Origin: Porphyra umbilicalis
Taxonomy: Eukaryota; Rhodophyta; Bangiophyceae; Bangiales; Bangiaceae
DNA: 64,000 nucleotides
Reading direction: 5' to 3'
Assembly: GCA_002049455.2 (NCBI GenBank)
Contig: KV919086.1
Location: 1-64,000 of the forward strand
In this document: one piece after another, positions 61,789-64,000 of the stretch
How the letters are laid out: each line of letters starts with the position of its first letter
Numbering within the stretch: position 1 is the first letter of the stretch
Position numbers and translations under genes: made by a program
Notes under the pieces: model-generated
What the model was told of the DNA's origin: nothing
Databases searched by the model: none
What the model saw: only the letters and a program-made list of their open reading frames with translations

Positions 61789-64000
61789 ATTAGCTTCATT
61801 TCGTGACAATTTCAATACCTGTTCAACCAGAACATCGAGCTTTGGAACGCGAATGTGCCGGTCAAGTTGTCCCAAACCTTCGAAATGCGGCTCACACGAA
61901 ATTGTGTGACTTGCTGGTTCTACAACAGCCTCCGTCTTGGTGCTCTGCAGTGTGTTGGTGGTGCAAGAATCAGTACTGTGTCGCGATGTGTTGAGACTCC
62001 TCCGTCACTTCCCCCACCCTCCCAGCTTCTCATCCTTTCCCCTCATCGTCCTGCGCCCTTCTTTCCCCTACCCCTGCCTTCAAAGACAATTTGGATGCCA
62101 AGCCATCCGTCGCTCCAACCACGACGACGGTCTTCGGGTGCAGTCGCTGGAGTTTTGGTGACTCTGGACAACGCGGAGGCCGCACGTGTAGCCCCTGCGA
62201 GATGAGGAAGCTGACCGGTGGCATCGTAGCGCATGTCGGGGGGTGACGGGCGTGTTGAGCAGAGGAGCCATCGCCACCGCGGCACCGGCGGCTGAAAATA
62301 CAGCGGCCGGCGAGTGGCAGGAAGTTCCCATGGCGCCGCCCACGCGTCCGCAAGTGCCGCCGCGCCATGTGGCAAAATGGAAGGCGCCTGCGAAAGATGC
62401 GGTTACTGCGAAGAATGGTGGTGGAGTCTGCGGCGGCTAAAATGGTGGCCGTGCCTCTCGAATGGGCTACGTCTAAGGCACGTGCACAAGCCGGCGTCTT
62501 TCGTGCGGTCGCCATGGGCGATTACGCCTCCAAAGCCACCCCTTGGGCCTGAAGCTCTGTTGCTCTTTTGGGAGCTGGCCACTGTCAGTGACGTGGCGGC
62601 CGGTGAAACAGGATGCGTAGAGGCCCTCGGGGGTCGCTTCGCTGACGCGGTAGGGCTGCCTTTGGCGCAGTTACAGCGCGTGTTCGAGCACGCTGTGTAT
62701 GTTGGCGGCGACATTCCATAGTTGTACCTCCCCAGCCCCCCCTCTCCCCGCTAAAACACCCCCTCCCCCGCTGTCACCCCCCCCCCCCCTCGCCCTGAGT
62801 GTGTCTGAAGACAGGCAGAGGCAAGGGTTGATGGCTGCCAGCATGAACACCGCGGCCGCCGCCGCATCAACGACGGCATCTGGCCCGCAGAGATGCGGTC
62901 GGCTCACATGGACGCTGTCCGGTGCTGCCGTAGCACTCCGTAGTAATCGGTGCGCCCGCGCGCTAGCTGCCATGGTCTCACGCGCATCTCCGACAGGTGG
63001 CCCGCGCCTTGCCTCCACGGCCTTTGGCTGCGGCGTATTCTGCCGCCGGCCTCCGCATACGACTTGAAATGGACTGCGGTTAGTGCAGTTGTGGTGGGCG
63101 GCGTTGACACAGCCGTTACTGGGGTGCCGTTGCAACGCGTCAAACAACGAGCCGCCGCGGCGGTCCGCAGCGCCAGGTAACTTCCAGGCAGTGTCCGTCG
63201 GCTGGCACAGGCGAGAGGCGGCGGTTGTGCGTGGCGATGCAGCAAGACAGCGCCGCTGAGGGTGCGGGGGCGTCAGCACCGCCGCTACCGGAATATTGCG
63301 GCGGCGCCGGCCGGCAGTGGCTCGACGGCGGGACGCCGCGGCAGGGGGTCTACGGTGGCGAACGTGCTGGCAGGCAACTGCGCTGCCGGTCACCGTGGCG
63401 CCTCCAAAACATGGGCTATTGCCGTGCCCCAGCCGCCGCCTCGCATCAATTCCGCCACGCGGCGCAGCGGCCGGTGATGTGAGCCGACGCCGAGCTGCCG
63501 CCGCTTCCGATTTAACTGGACCCAGGGCTCTGCTGAGCGCTACTGTGCGGATGGTTGCCTCGTGTGCGGCGCGGCTTTCATCTTATGAGGTTGGTTGCCT
63601 GAGACGCTGTTGGTGCATGGAGAGCGCGGCAGTGTGGTGGGGGTGGAGGGGCGTGGGCGGTGCCACTTTGACGACTGCTCCTCGCGGCTCTATGAGCGCA
63701 CGCGCACGGACAATAGTTTCGTCTTTACAAAAAGAAATGAAATAACCTATAGGAGTCGGAACCGATTTGCCGGTTTGATGCGCCCCGATGTCACTGTCAA
63801 GTAACTTGAAGTAAACATTACGACCAACTACGGCGCTGCGATTAGAAATGTGGTACCACGGTATACAGAGCAATGGCTTTCTACCCCTTGACGCAAGCGT
63901 CACTGCACCACTTGCCGCAGTACGAATTTTACGTCGTGAGCGAATCTGGGTACGGAGCAAATCACACCAATATAACGGTCCTTTCGTGACATACCTGTTC
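61789..64000. other. Right end of window, no supported gene
   Basis: Frames at 62314-62721 (plus; GPEALLLFWELATVSDVAAG) and 63583-63960 (minus; LCIPWYHISNRSAVVGRN) have better composition than most, but I recognise no family. Short pieces at 63480-63800 (plus; RYCADGCLVCGAAFIL, GRCHFDDCSSRLYERT) could be a decayed gene. Confidence 0.3.

Overview
This is GC-rich nuclear DNA from a eukaryote. Spliceosomal GT-AG introns can be placed in several genes (about 200-320 nt), and the proteins include an aprataxin-like HIT protein, a P450 and AA15-type LPMOs. PIF/Harbinger transposons are abundant. Coding regions are full of Ala/Gly/Pro-rich low-complexity tracts and G or C homopolymers. My best guess is a bangiophycean red alga of the Porphyra/Pyropia kind. 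That is an inference from composition and gene content, not from a diagnostic marker.

Layout. (1) 1-2.0 kb: a minus-strand cytochrome P450 broken at two homopolymer runs. (2) 2.95-11.64 kb: a nearly 9 kb PIF/Harbinger element with GC-rich terminal inverted repeats, an intact DDE transposase, a convergent Myb/NAM-like second ORF, promoter-side tandem repeats, and a 43-bp inverted repeat at the 3' ends of both genes. (3) 12.91-13.38 kb: a MITE-like element that carries a CCAAT/TATA promoter-like block. (4) 13.99-32.98 kb: an imperfect inverted duplication with arms of about 8.5 kb around a 1.9 kb spacer. Each arm carries, from outside to inside, an LPMO-like secreted protein, an unknown membrane-associated protein with heptad repeats, a decayed or multi-exon unknown gene, an aprataxin-like gene, and a fragmentary Gly-rich gene. 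The arms differ: aprataxin is intact on the left and frameshifted on the right, and the two LPMO genes differ in the first exon and splice donor. (5) 33-43.8 kb: lower-GC repeat-rich DNA with a tandem duplication of a TIR-ended sequence, a 10-bp minisatellite and few credible genes. (6) 43.86-47.05 kb: a three-exon Crinkler/RHS-like P-loop ATPase with a predicted C-terminal nuclease region. (7) 48.85-52.46 kb: a second, unrelated Harbinger-type element with TIRs and a 3-bp duplication. Its transposase has one in-frame stop, its second ORF one frameshift, and it holds two striking inverted repeats. (8) 52.5-64 kb: low-complexity repeats, a decayed DDE transposase (56.3-57.6 kb) and a decayed relative of the first Harbinger transposase (59.9-61.8 kb).

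The three main themes are a gene-bearing palindrome with uneven decay, two structurally parallel two-gene Harbinger elements, and an ATPase-nuclease of the class proposed to have arisen from transposons. Homopolymer G/C or A runs account for most of the frameshifts seen. Some of these may therefore be sequencing errors rather than real lesions.
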